A stretch of DNA of 64,000 nt from Planctomycetota bacterium (lineage in GTDB: Bacteria > Planctomycetota > SZUA-567 > H5-PLA8), in assembly GCA_015075375.1 (NCBI GenBank), contig JABTUM010000002.1:1785393-1849392 (forward strand). The letters are read 5' to 3'. Shown in pieces: positions 52,392 to 61,677 of this stretch. The stretch's first letter is position 1. The number at the start of each line of letters is the position of its first letter. The translations under genes were made by a program, and so were the position numbers. Under the pieces are notes generated by a model that was not told the DNA's origin, did not search any database, and was given only the letters and a program-made list of their open reading frames with translations.

Positions 52392-52787
52392 CCGGACTTG
52401 AAGCACCATGAGAGGTCTACGTCGTATACCTATCTTATTAGCGATTCCAAGCCGCTCCCGCGCGTCAACTTAAGCAGACCAGAGCTGTATTGAACAATTC
52501 TACGAAGCGGATAACTCCAAGTCTTGGGAGCATTTGAAAACAGGCGTAAGGTTATGGGATTCTGGAACTCAAATCGGCATCGCGCGAAAAAGTGGGCTCT
52601 GGGTTCAACCGGTCGGCGTATATAGGGTATCGACAACACGGCAGCGGGGCGTCCAAGTTTTTGCCCTGTCTGACCTTGAGCATTATGCACATCGCGTCAC
52701 GATGGTGTAGAGATAGCTCTCGCACCGTGCAAGGTGCGTGGGATCTGGTTTTGTTGTGTCCAACAAGCACGAGGCGGAGGCTGGGCG
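52392..52787. other. Gap with a structured leader before the MoxR operon
   Basis: About 400 bases without a gene. The first 300 are AT-richer than the surroundings and show nothing clear; the last 85 contain the folded element at 52705-52770 and the GGAGG ribosome site of the moxR-like gene. Confidence 0.5.
52705..52770 (+). promoter_or_regulatory. Cloverleaf-like leader element before the MoxR gene
   Basis: Three perfect hairpins stand in a row: AGAG-ATAG-CTCT (52709-52720), CGCACC-GTGCAA-GGTGCG (52721-52738) and TTGTTG-TGTC-CAACAA (52751-52766). They are enclosed by a possible GTGT/GCAC helix (52705-52708 with 52767-52770). The ribosome site follows at once. It lacks the T-loop and anticodon features of a tRNA. 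It may be a translational control or processing element; no known riboswitch is recognised. Confidence 0.45.
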
Positions 52788-53966
52788 ATGCCGATCAGCA
52801 AGTGTGGGGAATGCGGACGGACGTACAACATCAAGCCTGAGCAGTACGGGCGGGTGAAGTGCAAGTGCGGGGCGATCTTGAACGGCCCCACCGATGTCGA
52901 GTCCGCGAGCGAAGACAGCCCCTTAAAGGATCAGGTGGAAAAAGAACTGAGCGACATGGAGGCGGTCAAGGCGTTGAAGGACGCTTACGACCGTCTGCGC
53001 GAGCAGATCGGCCAGGTGATCGTCGGGCAGGAGAAGGTGGTCGAGGAACTCCTGATCGCGATCTTCGCGCGCGGTCACTGCCTGCTGGAGGGCGTGCCGG
53101 GCTTGGCGAAGACGCTCTTGATTAGCACGCTGGCTCGGGCGCTGCATCTGTCGTTCAAGCGCATTCAGTTCACGCCGGACTTGATGCCGACGGACATCAC
53201 GGGCACGGAAGTGATTCAGGAAAACCGGAGCACCGGGGAGCGCGAGTTCCGGTTCATCAAGGGCCCGATCTTCGCGAACATCATCCTGGCGGACGAAATC
53301 AACCGAACGCCGCCCAAGACGCAGGCGGCGCTGCTGGAAGCGATGCAGGAAAAGTCGGTCACGGTGGGCGGCACGAACTACAAACTCGACGCGCCCTTCT
53401 TCGTGCTCGCGACGCAGAACCCCTTGGACCAGGAAGGCACGTACACGCTTCCCGAAGCGCAGTTGGACCGCTTCATCTTCAAGATCTTCGTCAACTATCC
53501 GAGCGACGACGAAGAGATGGAGATCATGAAGCGCGTGACGACGCCGCGGAAGGTGGACATCGAAGGCGTGCTGGACGGCGCGCAGATCCTGAAGCTTCAG
53601 GAGATCGTGCTGCGCGTGCCGGTGGCGGACCACGTGTACCACTACGCGAAGAAGATCGTGCGCAGCACGCGCCCGGCGATGGGCGAGGCTCCGGACTTCA
53701 TCAAGGAGTGGATCAGCTGGGGCGCCGGTCCGCGCGCGAGCCTGAACCTGATCATGGCGGGGAAAGCCCGCGCGATCCTGAACGGGCAGTTCCACGTCTC
53801 GTGCGAGGATATCGCGGCGGTGGCTCCGTCGGTGATGCGCCACCGCATCGCGTGCAATTTCACGGCGCAGGCCGAAGGGATCACGACCGAGAAGGTGGTC
53901 GAGAAGCTGATCGAGACGATCCCGGTCAACGAAAAGCTGGACGCGCAGAGCGCGGCGGCGGACTGA
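52788..53966 (+). CDS. MoxR-family AAA+ ATPase with N-terminal zinc ribbon
   Basis: MoxR ATPases work with DUF58 and vWA proteins in assembling or regulating protein complexes. Residues 1-30 form a small zinc ribbon (Cys6, Cys9, Cys25, Cys27) not usual in MoxR proteins. A short linker and coiled stretch lead to the AAA+ domain, with Walker A GVPGLAKT at 102-109, Walker B IILADEINR, sensor 1 VLATQNPLDQEGTY and the LPEAQLDRF arginine-finger segment. The C-terminal lid domain completes it. ATG 52788 has GGAGG upstream. It heads a five-gene plus-strand operon with membrane vWA proteins. Confidence 0.93.
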   Translation: MPISKCGECGRTYNIKPEQYGRVKCKCGAILNGPTDVESASEDSPLKDQVEKELSDMEAVKALKDAYDRLREQIGQVIVGQEKVVEELLIAIFARGHCLLEGVPGLAKTLLISTLARALHLSFKRIQFTPDLMPTDITGTEVIQENRSTGEREFRFIKGPIFANIILADEINRTPPKTQAALLEAMQEKSVTVGGTNYKLDAPFFVLATQNPLDQEGTYTLPEAQLDRFIFKIFVNYPSDDEEMEIMKRVTTPRKVDIEGVLDGAQILKLQEIVLRVPVADHVYHYAKKIVRSTRPAMGEAPDFIKEWISWGAGPRASLNLIMAGKARAILNGQFHVSCEDIAAVAPSVMRHRIACNFTAQAEGITTEKVVEKLIETIPVNEKLDAQSAAAD

Positions 53967-54008
53967 AGCCCGGCCATCCCGGCACCCTGACCGAAGGATC
54001 CACGACGC

Positions 54009-54962
54009 ATGGGCAAGACTTCATCCGCGCCGGAGTCCGCCGCCAAACGGCCGGCTCTATCCAAGTACCTCGATCCGCGCGTGCTCAACCGCGTGGACAA
54101 GCTGGAACTGAACGCGCGGCGCGTGGTCGAAGGGTTCATGGCCGGCGGGCACCGCAGCCCGTTCCACGGGTTCTCGGTCGAATTCGCGCAGCACCGAGAA
54201 TACGCGGCGGGGGACGATCCGCGCCACCTCGACTGGAAGCTCTTCGCCAAGGCAGGGCGCTACTTCGTTAAGCAATACGAAGTGGAGACCAACTACGTCG
54301 CGTACGTGCTTCACGACGCCAGCGAATCGATGCTCTTCGGTTCGCCCCGCGCGGCCGCGAACAAGCTCGATTACGCCAACCACCTCACCGCGGCGCTGTG
54401 CTACCTGATCGTGCGCCAGACCGATTCGGTGGGCGTGGGGATCTTCAACGAAGGCTTGGCGAGCTACATCGAGCCGAAGCAGTCGTTCATGCACATCCAC
54501 CGCATCTGCCACGAACTCGAGAATACGCAGCCGCTCAAGAAGACCGATACGGGCGGGATCATGCACGAATTCGCCGAGCGCATTAAAAAGCGCGGGCTGG
54601 TGATCGTGATCAGCGATCTGCTCGACGACCCCGCGCATATCCTCGACGGCCTGAACCACCTGCATTTCGCGCGCCACGAGGTACTCCTGTTCCACATCAT
54701 GGACCCGTACGAACTGGAGTTCCCGTTCGACGGCCTGATCAAATTCGAAGGCCTGGAAGGGTACGAGGATCTGCTCTGCCAGCCGCGGATGCTGCGCAAG
54801 AGCTATCTCCAGGCGCTGAACGAGCACATTCTGGCGGTGCGCGGGGCGTGCGAGCGCAACCGCGTGGACTACGTGATGATGAATACGGCGCACCCGCTGG
54901 AAGTGGGGTTGCAGAGTTTCCTGCAAAGCCGCGCGTTGCAGCGCGTCTCGCACCGGGGTTGA
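54009..54962 (+). CDS. DUF58 protein
   Basis: A 317-residue protein with the DUF58 signature HRSPFHGFSVEFAQHREYAAGDDPRHLDWKLFAKAGRYFVKQYEVE. The vWA-like fold continues from VLHDASESM to IVISDLLDDP. Several conserved positions lie in the VGIFNEGL and HIMDPYELEFPF strands. DUF58 proteins are standard partners of MoxR ATPases and may link them to the membrane vWA proteins. Unlike many homologues, it has no membrane helix before the core. It follows the moxR-like gene by 42 bases, and the next gene starts 41 bases on. Confidence 0.92.
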   Translation: MGKTSSAPESAAKRPALSKYLDPRVLNRVDKLELNARRVVEGFMAGGHRSPFHGFSVEFAQHREYAAGDDPRHLDWKLFAKAGRYFVKQYEVETNYVAYVLHDASESMLFGSPRAAANKLDYANHLTAALCYLIVRQTDSVGVGIFNEGLASYIEPKQSFMHIHRICHELENTQPLKKTDTGGIMHEFAERIKKRGLVIVISDLLDDPAHILDGLNHLHFARHEVLLFHIMDPYELEFPFDGLIKFEGLEGYEDLLCQPRMLRKSYLQALNEHILAVRGACERNRVDYVMMNTAHPLEVGLQSFLQSRALQRVSHRG

Positions 54963-55003
54963 CGGCCGCACGCTTTTGGGAATCGAAGGTCCAAGGTTAA
55001 ACG

Positions 55004-57220
55004 ATGGCGTTTCTGAATCCTTTCCTGATCGGCTTTCTGGCGCTGGGCAGCGTCCCGATCATCATCCACCTGCTGAACAAGCGGCGCTTCCGCCCGGTGC
55101 AGTGGGCGGCGATGGAATTCCTGCTCAAGGCGCTGAAACAGAACAGCCGGCGCCTGCAGATTCGCGATCTGCTGCTGATGGCGATCCGCACGCTGGCGGT
55201 GCTGCTGCTGGTGCTGGCGCTGGCGCGTCCGACGCTGGCCGGGCGGATCAACTTCCTCGGCGCGCGCAGCCAGACCGGCGCGGTGATCCTGATCGACAAC
55301 TCGTTTTCGATGGGCTACCACAACGGACGCGAGACGCGCTTCGACGTGGCCAAGCGCCTGGTCAAGACGATCCTGACGCAGCTCGACAAGGGCGCGTGGT
55401 GCGCCGTCTACGCCTTCAACGACGAAGTCCGCTCGCCCTTGGGCGACCCGTCCCAGAACCTCGGCTACATCGAGCAGGAACTGGACCGCTACGTCTTCCT
55501 TTCCGACGGCGGCACGAACCTCGAGAAGGGCCTGCAGAAAGCGAAGAAGCTCTTCGAGACGCATCCCGAGTACAAAGCCGCGGCGAAAGAGATTTACCTG
55601 ATCACCGACATGCAGGCGCGCGCCTGGAACCCGAAGAACGTCTCCAGCGGCTTCGGCGGTCTGCTCCAGGGGCTGACCGAAGAGTCGAGCATCTACTTGG
55701 TGGACGTGGGCGACAGCGCCGGCGAGAACTGTTCGCTTACCGAGGTGAAACTCTCCGATTCGCTGGTGACGGTGGAAATGCCGGTGCAGTTGACGGTGAC
55801 GGTCAAGAACTTCGGCAACGCGAGCGTGAGCGGCTTGCCGGTGGACTGCTTCGTCGACGCCTCGAAGGAAGACGAGCGGCCGATCGAACGCCAGATGGTC
55901 AACATCGAGCCCGGCGAGGTGGCGACGGTCACGTTCGAAACCAAGTTCCAGACCGGCGGCGACCATAAGGTGGAGATCCGGCTGGGCGACGACCGGCTGA
56001 GCCCCGACAACCGGCGCTTCTGCACGATCGAAGTGGTGGAAGAGACGAACGTGCTGCTGGTGGACGGGCGCGACATGAAGAACGACGATCCGCGCTCCAG
56101 CGAGACCGGCTACCTTCAATACGCGCTGGCGCCGCGGGATCCCGAGCAGCCCGAATCGAAGACGGTGGTGGTCTGCGAGCGCGTCCCGCATTACCGGCTG
56201 AGCGAAAAGAACCTCGCCAACTACCAGGCGCTGGTGCTGTGCAACGTCGAGAAGCTGAACGCGGCGCAGGTGCAGGTGATCCAGCGTCAGGTTTTCAGCG
56301 GGATGGGTCTGTTGATTTTCCTGGGCGACCAGACCGATCCGGCTTACTACATGCAGACGTTCGGGGAGAGCGCGGCGAAGCTGCTGCCTGCGGAGATCGG
56401 CGAGCCGTGGGGTACTGCGCCGGAACTGGGCCAGGAGCTTCCGCCGTCCAAGAGTCTGGCGAGCGACGCCACGCAAGTCAGCCACCCGATGATGGCGACG
56501 TTCAACGAGCCCGAGGTCAAGCCGCTGCTGGGGCTGGTGAAGATTTACAAAGCCTTCGACCTGAAGCCGATCGCCGGCGACGACGTGCAGACGGTGGCGT
56601 TTCTGGAGGACGGCCGCCCGGCGATTTTGGAGCGCAAGGTGGGCACGGGGACGGTGCTGCTGGCCGCGTTCCCGCCGACGACGGCGTGGTCGAACCTGCC
56701 TACGCAGCCGGTCTTTCCGGTGATCTTCTTCCGCGCCTCGCAGCGCATGACGCTGGGCAACCGCCCCTCGAAGAACCTGCCCGCCGGTACGCCGATCCGC
56801 GGGTACGTGAGTCTGGCCGACCAGAAATCGCGGCTGAAGATCGCCGCGCCGCTGCCGATGGGCGAACGCGACACGACGCCCGAAGCGACGGGCGACGGGC
56901 GCGCGGCATTCGACTTCGCGGACACCGACCGGGCGGGCTTCTACACGGTGACGCTGGACCGCGCCGGATTCACGCCGCGCGTATACAGCCTGAACGCGAA
57001 TGCCGAGGTCGAATCGGACCTGGCTTCGGTGAACGTGGAGAGCCTGAAGCAGACGTACCCGGGCTTCGAGTTCATCTGCATCGCGAAGAGCGACGACTTC
57101 AAGAACAAGCTGATCAGCGAGAAGCACGGGACCGAAATCTGGCCCTGGCTGATCGCGCTGGTTTTCATCCTGCTGGCGACGGAATCGGTATTGGCGCATC
57201 TGTGGGCGCCACGGGACTGA
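55004..57220 (+). CDS. Membrane vWA protein with BatA-type N-terminus
   Basis: The N-terminal 80 residues are the BatA/aerotolerance-type domain: MAFLNPFLIGFLALGSVPIIIHLLNKRR, then LLLMAIRTLAVLLLVLALARP as a second helix. The vWA domain has a DNSFSMGY metal site (Asp98), followed by a CARDB-like beta domain (SVSGLPVDCFVD). The C-terminal half holds a GATase-like or substrate-binding domain and ends in a membrane helix (IALVFILLATESVLAHLW). Length 738 aa. It probably acts with the MoxR/DUF58 pair as a periplasm-facing sensor or chaperone platform. The next gene starts 10 bases after its stop. Confidence 0.9.
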   Translation: MAFLNPFLIGFLALGSVPIIIHLLNKRRFRPVQWAAMEFLLKALKQNSRRLQIRDLLLMAIRTLAVLLLVLALARPTLAGRINFLGARSQTGAVILIDNSFSMGYHNGRETRFDVAKRLVKTILTQLDKGAWCAVYAFNDEVRSPLGDPSQNLGYIEQELDRYVFLSDGGTNLEKGLQKAKKLFETHPEYKAAAKEIYLITDMQARAWNPKNVSSGFGGLLQGLTEESSIYLVDVGDSAGENCSLTEVKLSDSLVTVEMPVQLTVTVKNFGNASVSGLPVDCFVDASKEDERPIERQMVNIEPGEVATVTFETKFQTGGDHKVEIRLGDDRLSPDNRRFCTIEVVEETNVLLVDGRDMKNDDPRSSETGYLQYALAPRDPEQPESKTVVVCERVPHYRLSEKNLANYQALVLCNVEKLNAAQVQVIQRQVFSGMGLLIFLGDQTDPAYYMQTFGESAAKLLPAEIGEPWGTAPELGQELPPSKSLASDATQVSHPMMATFNEPEVKPLLGLVKIYKAFDLKPIAGDDVQTVAFLEDGRPAILERKVGTGTVLLAAFPPTTAWSNLPTQPVFPVIFFRASQRMTLGNRPSKNLPAGTPIRGYVSLADQKSRLKIAAPLPMGERDTTPEATGDGRAAFDFADTDRAGFYTVTLDRAGFTPRVYSLNANAEVESDLASVNVESLKQTYPGFEFICIAKSDDFKNKLISEKHGTEIWPWLIALVFILLATESVLAHLWAPRD

Positions 57221-57230
57221 CGAGCGACGC

Positions 57231-59708
57231 ATGACGGACGTGCTGGCTAAACTACTGGGCATCGACCGCCTCGAGGGCGGGAACATCGACCAATGGTCGA
57301 TCCACTGGACCAACCTCGAGACGCCGTTCCAGATTCTGCTGTTCCTGCTCGCGGGCGGCGCGGCGGCGTACGCCGTCTGGTGGTTCTACCGCCGCGAGCC
57401 GGACTACTGCCCGTCCAAGCGCAAGAAGATGCTGGCCGCGCTGCGCACGGCGGGTCTGCTGCTGCTGCTGGTGATCCTGGCCGGTCCGGTGCTGGAGATC
57501 GTGAAGAGCGGCGTGGCCAAGAGCAAAGTGGTGATCCTGGCCGATACGTCCAAGTCGATGACGCGCGTGGACAAATTCGGGACCGAGCCGAACAAGCTGG
57601 TGGCCGCGCGCACGCTGGGGCTGGCGAAGCTGGGCGAGGAGCGCCTGCCGGCCTCCGCCGAGGAACCGCTGGCCACGGCCACGCGCATGGACGTGATGCG
57701 CGGGCTCTTCGACAACACCGAGATCAACCTGCTCAAGCAGCTTCAGGAAGAGTACGACGTGGAGCTTTGGACCTTCGCGCGCGCGGGCGACATGGTGCGG
57801 CTGGGCTCCGACGGGCAGCCGCTGGAACCCGGCGTGCTGGAAGGAATCGAGGCCGACGGGATGGTCTCGGAGGTGGGCGGCGCGCTGCGCGCGACCGTCA
57901 ACCGGCTCAAAGGCCAGCCGCTCACCGGGATCGTGCTCGTCACCGACGGCGGGAACAACAAAGGCGAAGACCCGGTGCTGGTGGCCGCAGACATTCCGGT
58001 GCGCGTCTTCCCCATCGGCATCGGCGTGCCGGAAGCCAAGGACATCGCGGTCAGCAACCTGATGATGGAGAGCAAGGTCTTCATCGACGATCCGGCGCCG
58101 ATTTACGTGCGCTTGAAGCATAACGGATTCACCGGAGAGCAGTGCCAGATCGTGGTGACGATGGACGGCGAGGAGCTGGCGCGGGTGCCGATCTCGCTGC
58201 GCGAACAGGGCGAACAGGCCGAGACGGTGCGGATCAAGCCGAAGAAGGCCGGCAAGTTCACCGTGCGCATCGAAGTGCCCACGATGGAAGGCGACAGCGA
58301 GCCGGCGAACAACGTAAAGGAAAAGGACGTCGAAGTCATCGACGACAAGATCAAGGTGCTGGTGCTTGAATCGGAGCCGCGCTGGGAATACCGCTTCTTC
58401 AAGTCGGCGCTGCTGCGCGACAAGCGGCTGGAAACGAAGATCCTGCTGCGCGTGCCCGACTTGGCCGAACTGGCGCGGCCGGGGAGCCCGTACATCAAGA
58501 CGTTCCCCAAGAAGGAAGAGCTGTTCCAGTTCGACTGCATCATTTTCGGCAACCTGCCCAACGACGGTTTTTGGACCGAAGCGGATCTGGAGCTGATCAA
58601 GCGCTTCGTGGTCGAGGAAGGCGGCGGGATCTGGTTCATCGCCGGCAAGAACAACCTTCCGGACAGCTACAAGGAATCGAAGCTGGAGCCGCTCTTCCCG
58701 GTCGAGTTCGAGCGCAACCCGGAGGTTTCGTCGGAAGGCGAACAGAACAATCCGATCCTCGAAGGTTTCCGCCTGCTGCTGACGCCGGAAGGCAAGACGC
58801 ATCCGCTGATGCGCCTGGACCTGGGCGTCGAAAGCGGAGCGGACGTGCCCGGCGAAAAGTGGGATCTGATGCCGGAGGTGTACTGGCACCACAAGTCCAC
58901 GCGGGCGAAGCTGAACGGGATTCCGCTGCTGGTGCACGGCGGCGAGGCCGATCAGCGCGCGGGCAGCCGCGACGGCCCCACGCCGCTGCTGGTGACGGCA
59001 CAGAACGGGCGCGGGCGCGTGCTGTACAGCGCGATCGACGAGTTCTGGCGCATGCGTTTCCCGCCGGAACTGGGCCCCGGCGCGCTGGAGCGCTTTTACG
59101 GGCACGCGGTCCAGTACATCGGGCTGGCGCACTGCATCGGCGCGACCCCGCGCATCGAATTGAATACCGACCAGGAAGAGTACGCCATCGGCGACATGGT
59201 CAAGGTCACCGCGCGCATCTTGAGCAAAGAGACGTACGATGCGTCGACGGCGGACAAAGTTCCGGCGGTATCGACGGATCTGGAAAACGATGCGAACACG
59301 ACTAATTTCGAACTGACGCCGATTCCCGGACAGCCCGGGAACTTCCAGGGCGCGCTGCCGGCCAAGGAGAAGGGCACCTTCCGCATCACGCTTCGCGACG
59401 AGGAAGAACAGGGCGCGTACAAGGATTACGCGGTGCGCATCCCGCAGATCGAGATGGACCAGCCGGACATGAAGAAGGAAGTGCTGGACAACGTGGCCAA
59501 GGCGTCGAAACAGAGCCGCGACGACAAGGTGGCGCGGATGTACTTCCCCGATGAGGCAGGCGAATTGGTGAAGGAACTGCGCGAGTCGCAGCGCCGGCTG
59601 GAAGTGCGCATCGAGGATCCGTTGTGGGACGCGCCGCTGATGGCGCTGTTGTTCACGCTGCTGATGGGCGCGGAATGGTTCCTGCGCAAGCGCAGCGATC
59701 TGATGTAA
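57231..59708 (+). CDS. Membrane vWA protein with glutamine-amidotransferase-like domain
   Basis: Two N-terminal membrane helices (FQILLFLLAGGAAAYAVWWF and TAGLLLLLVILAGPVLEIV) precede a vWA domain with the DTSKSM metal site (Asp105). A beta domain follows, then a segment from KVLVLESEPRWEYRFFKSALLRD through IWFIAGKNNLPDSY that resembles the class I glutamine-amidotransferase-like domains of large vWA membrane proteins in Planctomycetes. No catalytic cysteine is seen in the nucleophile elbow. A final membrane helix (PLMALLFTLLMGAEWFL) ends the protein. It is 825 aa and is the fourth gene of the MoxR operon. Confidence 0.88.
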   Translation: MTDVLAKLLGIDRLEGGNIDQWSIHWTNLETPFQILLFLLAGGAAAYAVWWFYRREPDYCPSKRKKMLAALRTAGLLLLLVILAGPVLEIVKSGVAKSKVVILADTSKSMTRVDKFGTEPNKLVAARTLGLAKLGEERLPASAEEPLATATRMDVMRGLFDNTEINLLKQLQEEYDVELWTFARAGDMVRLGSDGQPLEPGVLEGIEADGMVSEVGGALRATVNRLKGQPLTGIVLVTDGGNNKGEDPVLVAADIPVRVFPIGIGVPEAKDIAVSNLMMESKVFIDDPAPIYVRLKHNGFTGEQCQIVVTMDGEELARVPISLREQGEQAETVRIKPKKAGKFTVRIEVPTMEGDSEPANNVKEKDVEVIDDKIKVLVLESEPRWEYRFFKSALLRDKRLETKILLRVPDLAELARPGSPYIKTFPKKEELFQFDCIIFGNLPNDGFWTEADLELIKRFVVEEGGGIWFIAGKNNLPDSYKESKLEPLFPVEFERNPEVSSEGEQNNPILEGFRLLLTPEGKTHPLMRLDLGVESGADVPGEKWDLMPEVYWHHKSTRAKLNGIPLLVHGGEADQRAGSRDGPTPLLVTAQNGRGRVLYSAIDEFWRMRFPPELGPGALERFYGHAVQYIGLAHCIGATPRIELNTDQEEYAIGDMVKVTARILSKETYDASTADKVPAVSTDLENDANTTNFELTPIPGQPGNFQGALPAKEKGTFRITLRDEEEQGAYKDYAVRIPQIEMDQPDMKKEVLDNVAKASKQSRDDKVARMYFPDEAGELVKELRESQRRLEVRIEDPLWDAPLMALLFTLLMGAEWFLRKRSDLM

Positions 59709-59736
59709 GGTTTCCGGAGCGCCTCACGGGACGAAC

Positions 59737-61494
59737 ATGCTGAGCCTTACCGATCTGCAACGCCGGCTGGAAGTGGTGCGCCAGCGCGAACGAAACGTCG
59801 CGCTGGTGACGGGCGTTTCCCGCAGCATCGCGGTGCTGCTGGGCGGGGTGCTGAGCTACCTGCTGCTGGACTGGCTCTTCGAGCCGCCGCTGTGGGCGCG
59901 CTGGCTGGCGGTGCTGGGCATCCTGGCCTACGTGGGCTACACGGTGCGGCGCTACTTGATTCTGGAACTGCGCAAGATTCACGACGACGACGAGATCGCG
60001 CTGCGGATCGAAGCGCGAAATCCGGAACTGCGCGGGCGGCTGATCTCGACGGTGCAGCTCGCGCGGGCGTCGAAGCGCGGCGAATACGCCGGCAGCGCCG
60101 AGCTGCTCGAGGCGCTCGAAAACGACACGCTCGAATCGGCCGCGCCGCTGGACTTCCTGAAGATCATCGACAAGGACCTGATGGTGAAGTTCTCCGCCGC
60201 GGCGGTGGCCATTGTGCTGATCAAGCTCGCCTGCCTGATCCAGTTCCCGGGCTACTTCGAGGCGATGGCCGAGCGGCTCGTCGATCCGGACAAGCAGTTC
60301 CCGACGAAGGTGCGGATCAAGGAGTTGCAGGCGCCGGCCAACGTGGCGCGGGGGGACTCGGTGGCCGTCCTGGTGCTGCTGGAGGAGACGAGCCAGGAGC
60401 CCACGGAGCCGGGGACGCTGGTCTTCCAGTCGATCCTGGACGGAACCGAGACGCCGGTGGAGCTGGTGGCGCAAGGTCCGCGGCAGTACGCCGGCGCGCT
60501 GGCCAAGGCACTGGACAGCGTGCGCGTGATGGCCAAGCTCGGCGACGGCAAGAGCCAGTGGCAGGAAGTGAAAGTGATGGCGCGCCCCGAAGTCGCGGAA
60601 GGATTGGTGCGCTACCGCTTCCCCGCCTACACGAAGGAAGCCGATCCGCCGCCCGACCGCTTCGGCGGCCTCAGCGCGCTGCAAGGCAGCACCGCGGAGA
60701 TCGAGATCGTCTCCACCAAACCGCTGGCGCAGGCGCAGATCAAGCGCATGGACGAGAAAGTGCTCGCGCTGGTACAGACGGATACGGAAGGCAAAGCCTG
60801 GAAGCTGCCCGAACCCTTCGCGATCGACAAGAGCACCAGCTACTTCGTGGAGCTGCTCGACCGGGACGGCCTGCGGAACAGCCAGCCGCCGGTGGTCTAC
60901 CCGGTCAACGCGAAGCCCGATATGCCGCCGATGCTGAAGCTGCTCCGGCCCACGCGCGACCGCACCGTCACGCCGCGCACCAAGCTGGACGTGGCCTTCG
61001 ATCTGCGCGACGACTACGGCCTGCGCACCGTCTGGCTCGTGTACCAGCATCAGCGCGAAGGCGAGACCGAAGGCACCGGCACGACGAAGCGCTACGAACT
61101 GCCGCTGCCGGACAACCTGAAGGGCTCGCGCTCGATCCCCAACCTCCCCTTCTCCTGGGACCTGGACGCGCTGGGGCTGAAGGTGGGCGACCAGATCGTC
61201 TTCTGGCTCGAAGGCGACGACGAATGCGCGGCGAACGACTTCCCGCCCGAAAAGCGCGTGGAGCGCGAAGGGGCTCAGGAACCCGCGGCGCAGGAGGCCG
61301 AGTACCCGCACAGCGGGAACGTCAAGCTTACGGTGATCAGCACGGATGAGAAAAACGCGGAACTGCATGCCGAGGTGGCGCGGATCCTGGAAGTCGTCCG
61401 GACGCTCAACGATCAGCAGTCGGGCATCAAGGAAGAACTGATGAAGCTGATCGAATCGCATCAGCGCGAGATCAAAGACACGCAAAAGCCATAA
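59737..61494 (+). CDS. DUF4175-like membrane protein
   Basis: Two membrane helices near the N-terminus (VLLGGVLSYLLLDWLF and WLAVLGILAYVGYTVRRYLI) and a third at about residue 155 (AAVAIVLIKLACLIQF) are followed by a periplasmic beta region and a C-terminal coiled coil (EKNAELHAEVARILEVVRTLN). The layout matches the start of DUF4175-type proteins that close MoxR-vWA operons. Typical members are larger, with hundreds of additional coiled-coil residues; this one stops at 585 aa. Whether it is a short natural form or truncated is unclear. Its role in the complex is unknown. Confidence 0.75.
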   Translation: MLSLTDLQRRLEVVRQRERNVALVTGVSRSIAVLLGGVLSYLLLDWLFEPPLWARWLAVLGILAYVGYTVRRYLILELRKIHDDDEIALRIEARNPELRGRLISTVQLARASKRGEYAGSAELLEALENDTLESAAPLDFLKIIDKDLMVKFSAAAVAIVLIKLACLIQFPGYFEAMAERLVDPDKQFPTKVRIKELQAPANVARGDSVAVLVLLEETSQEPTEPGTLVFQSILDGTETPVELVAQGPRQYAGALAKALDSVRVMAKLGDGKSQWQEVKVMARPEVAEGLVRYRFPAYTKEADPPPDRFGGLSALQGSTAEIEIVSTKPLAQAQIKRMDEKVLALVQTDTEGKAWKLPEPFAIDKSTSYFVELLDRDGLRNSQPPVVYPVNAKPDMPPMLKLLRPTRDRTVTPRTKLDVAFDLRDDYGLRTVWLVYQHQREGETEGTGTTKRYELPLPDNLKGSRSIPNLPFSWDLDALGLKVGDQIVFWLEGDDECAANDFPPEKRVEREGAQEPAAQEAEYPHSGNVKLTVISTDEKNAELHAEVARILEVVRTLNDQQSGIKEELMKLIESHQREIKDTQKP

Positions 61495-61677
61495 ATCTTA
61501 AATTTGTTAACACAATTCGCATGCTTGCACAACGGGCGTGTGGTAGTGATTATGCATCGCGCACGCACGAACCTTGTCATAACAACTTAAGTACAAGCGT
61601 AGCTTGCGCGTAACGAGACGGCCCGTGCGCCGTCTCGCGCAACGAACGGGGATCGTTTCACGGAGGCGTAGAAGAAC

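Noticed and set aside
52705..52770. tRNA gene
   Set aside because: No T-loop TTC, no proper 7-base anticodon loop, acceptor helix only 4 bp.
57252..59132. Long minus-strand frame opposite the vWA protein
   Set aside because: His/Arg/Gln-rich shadow of a convincing membrane protein gene.
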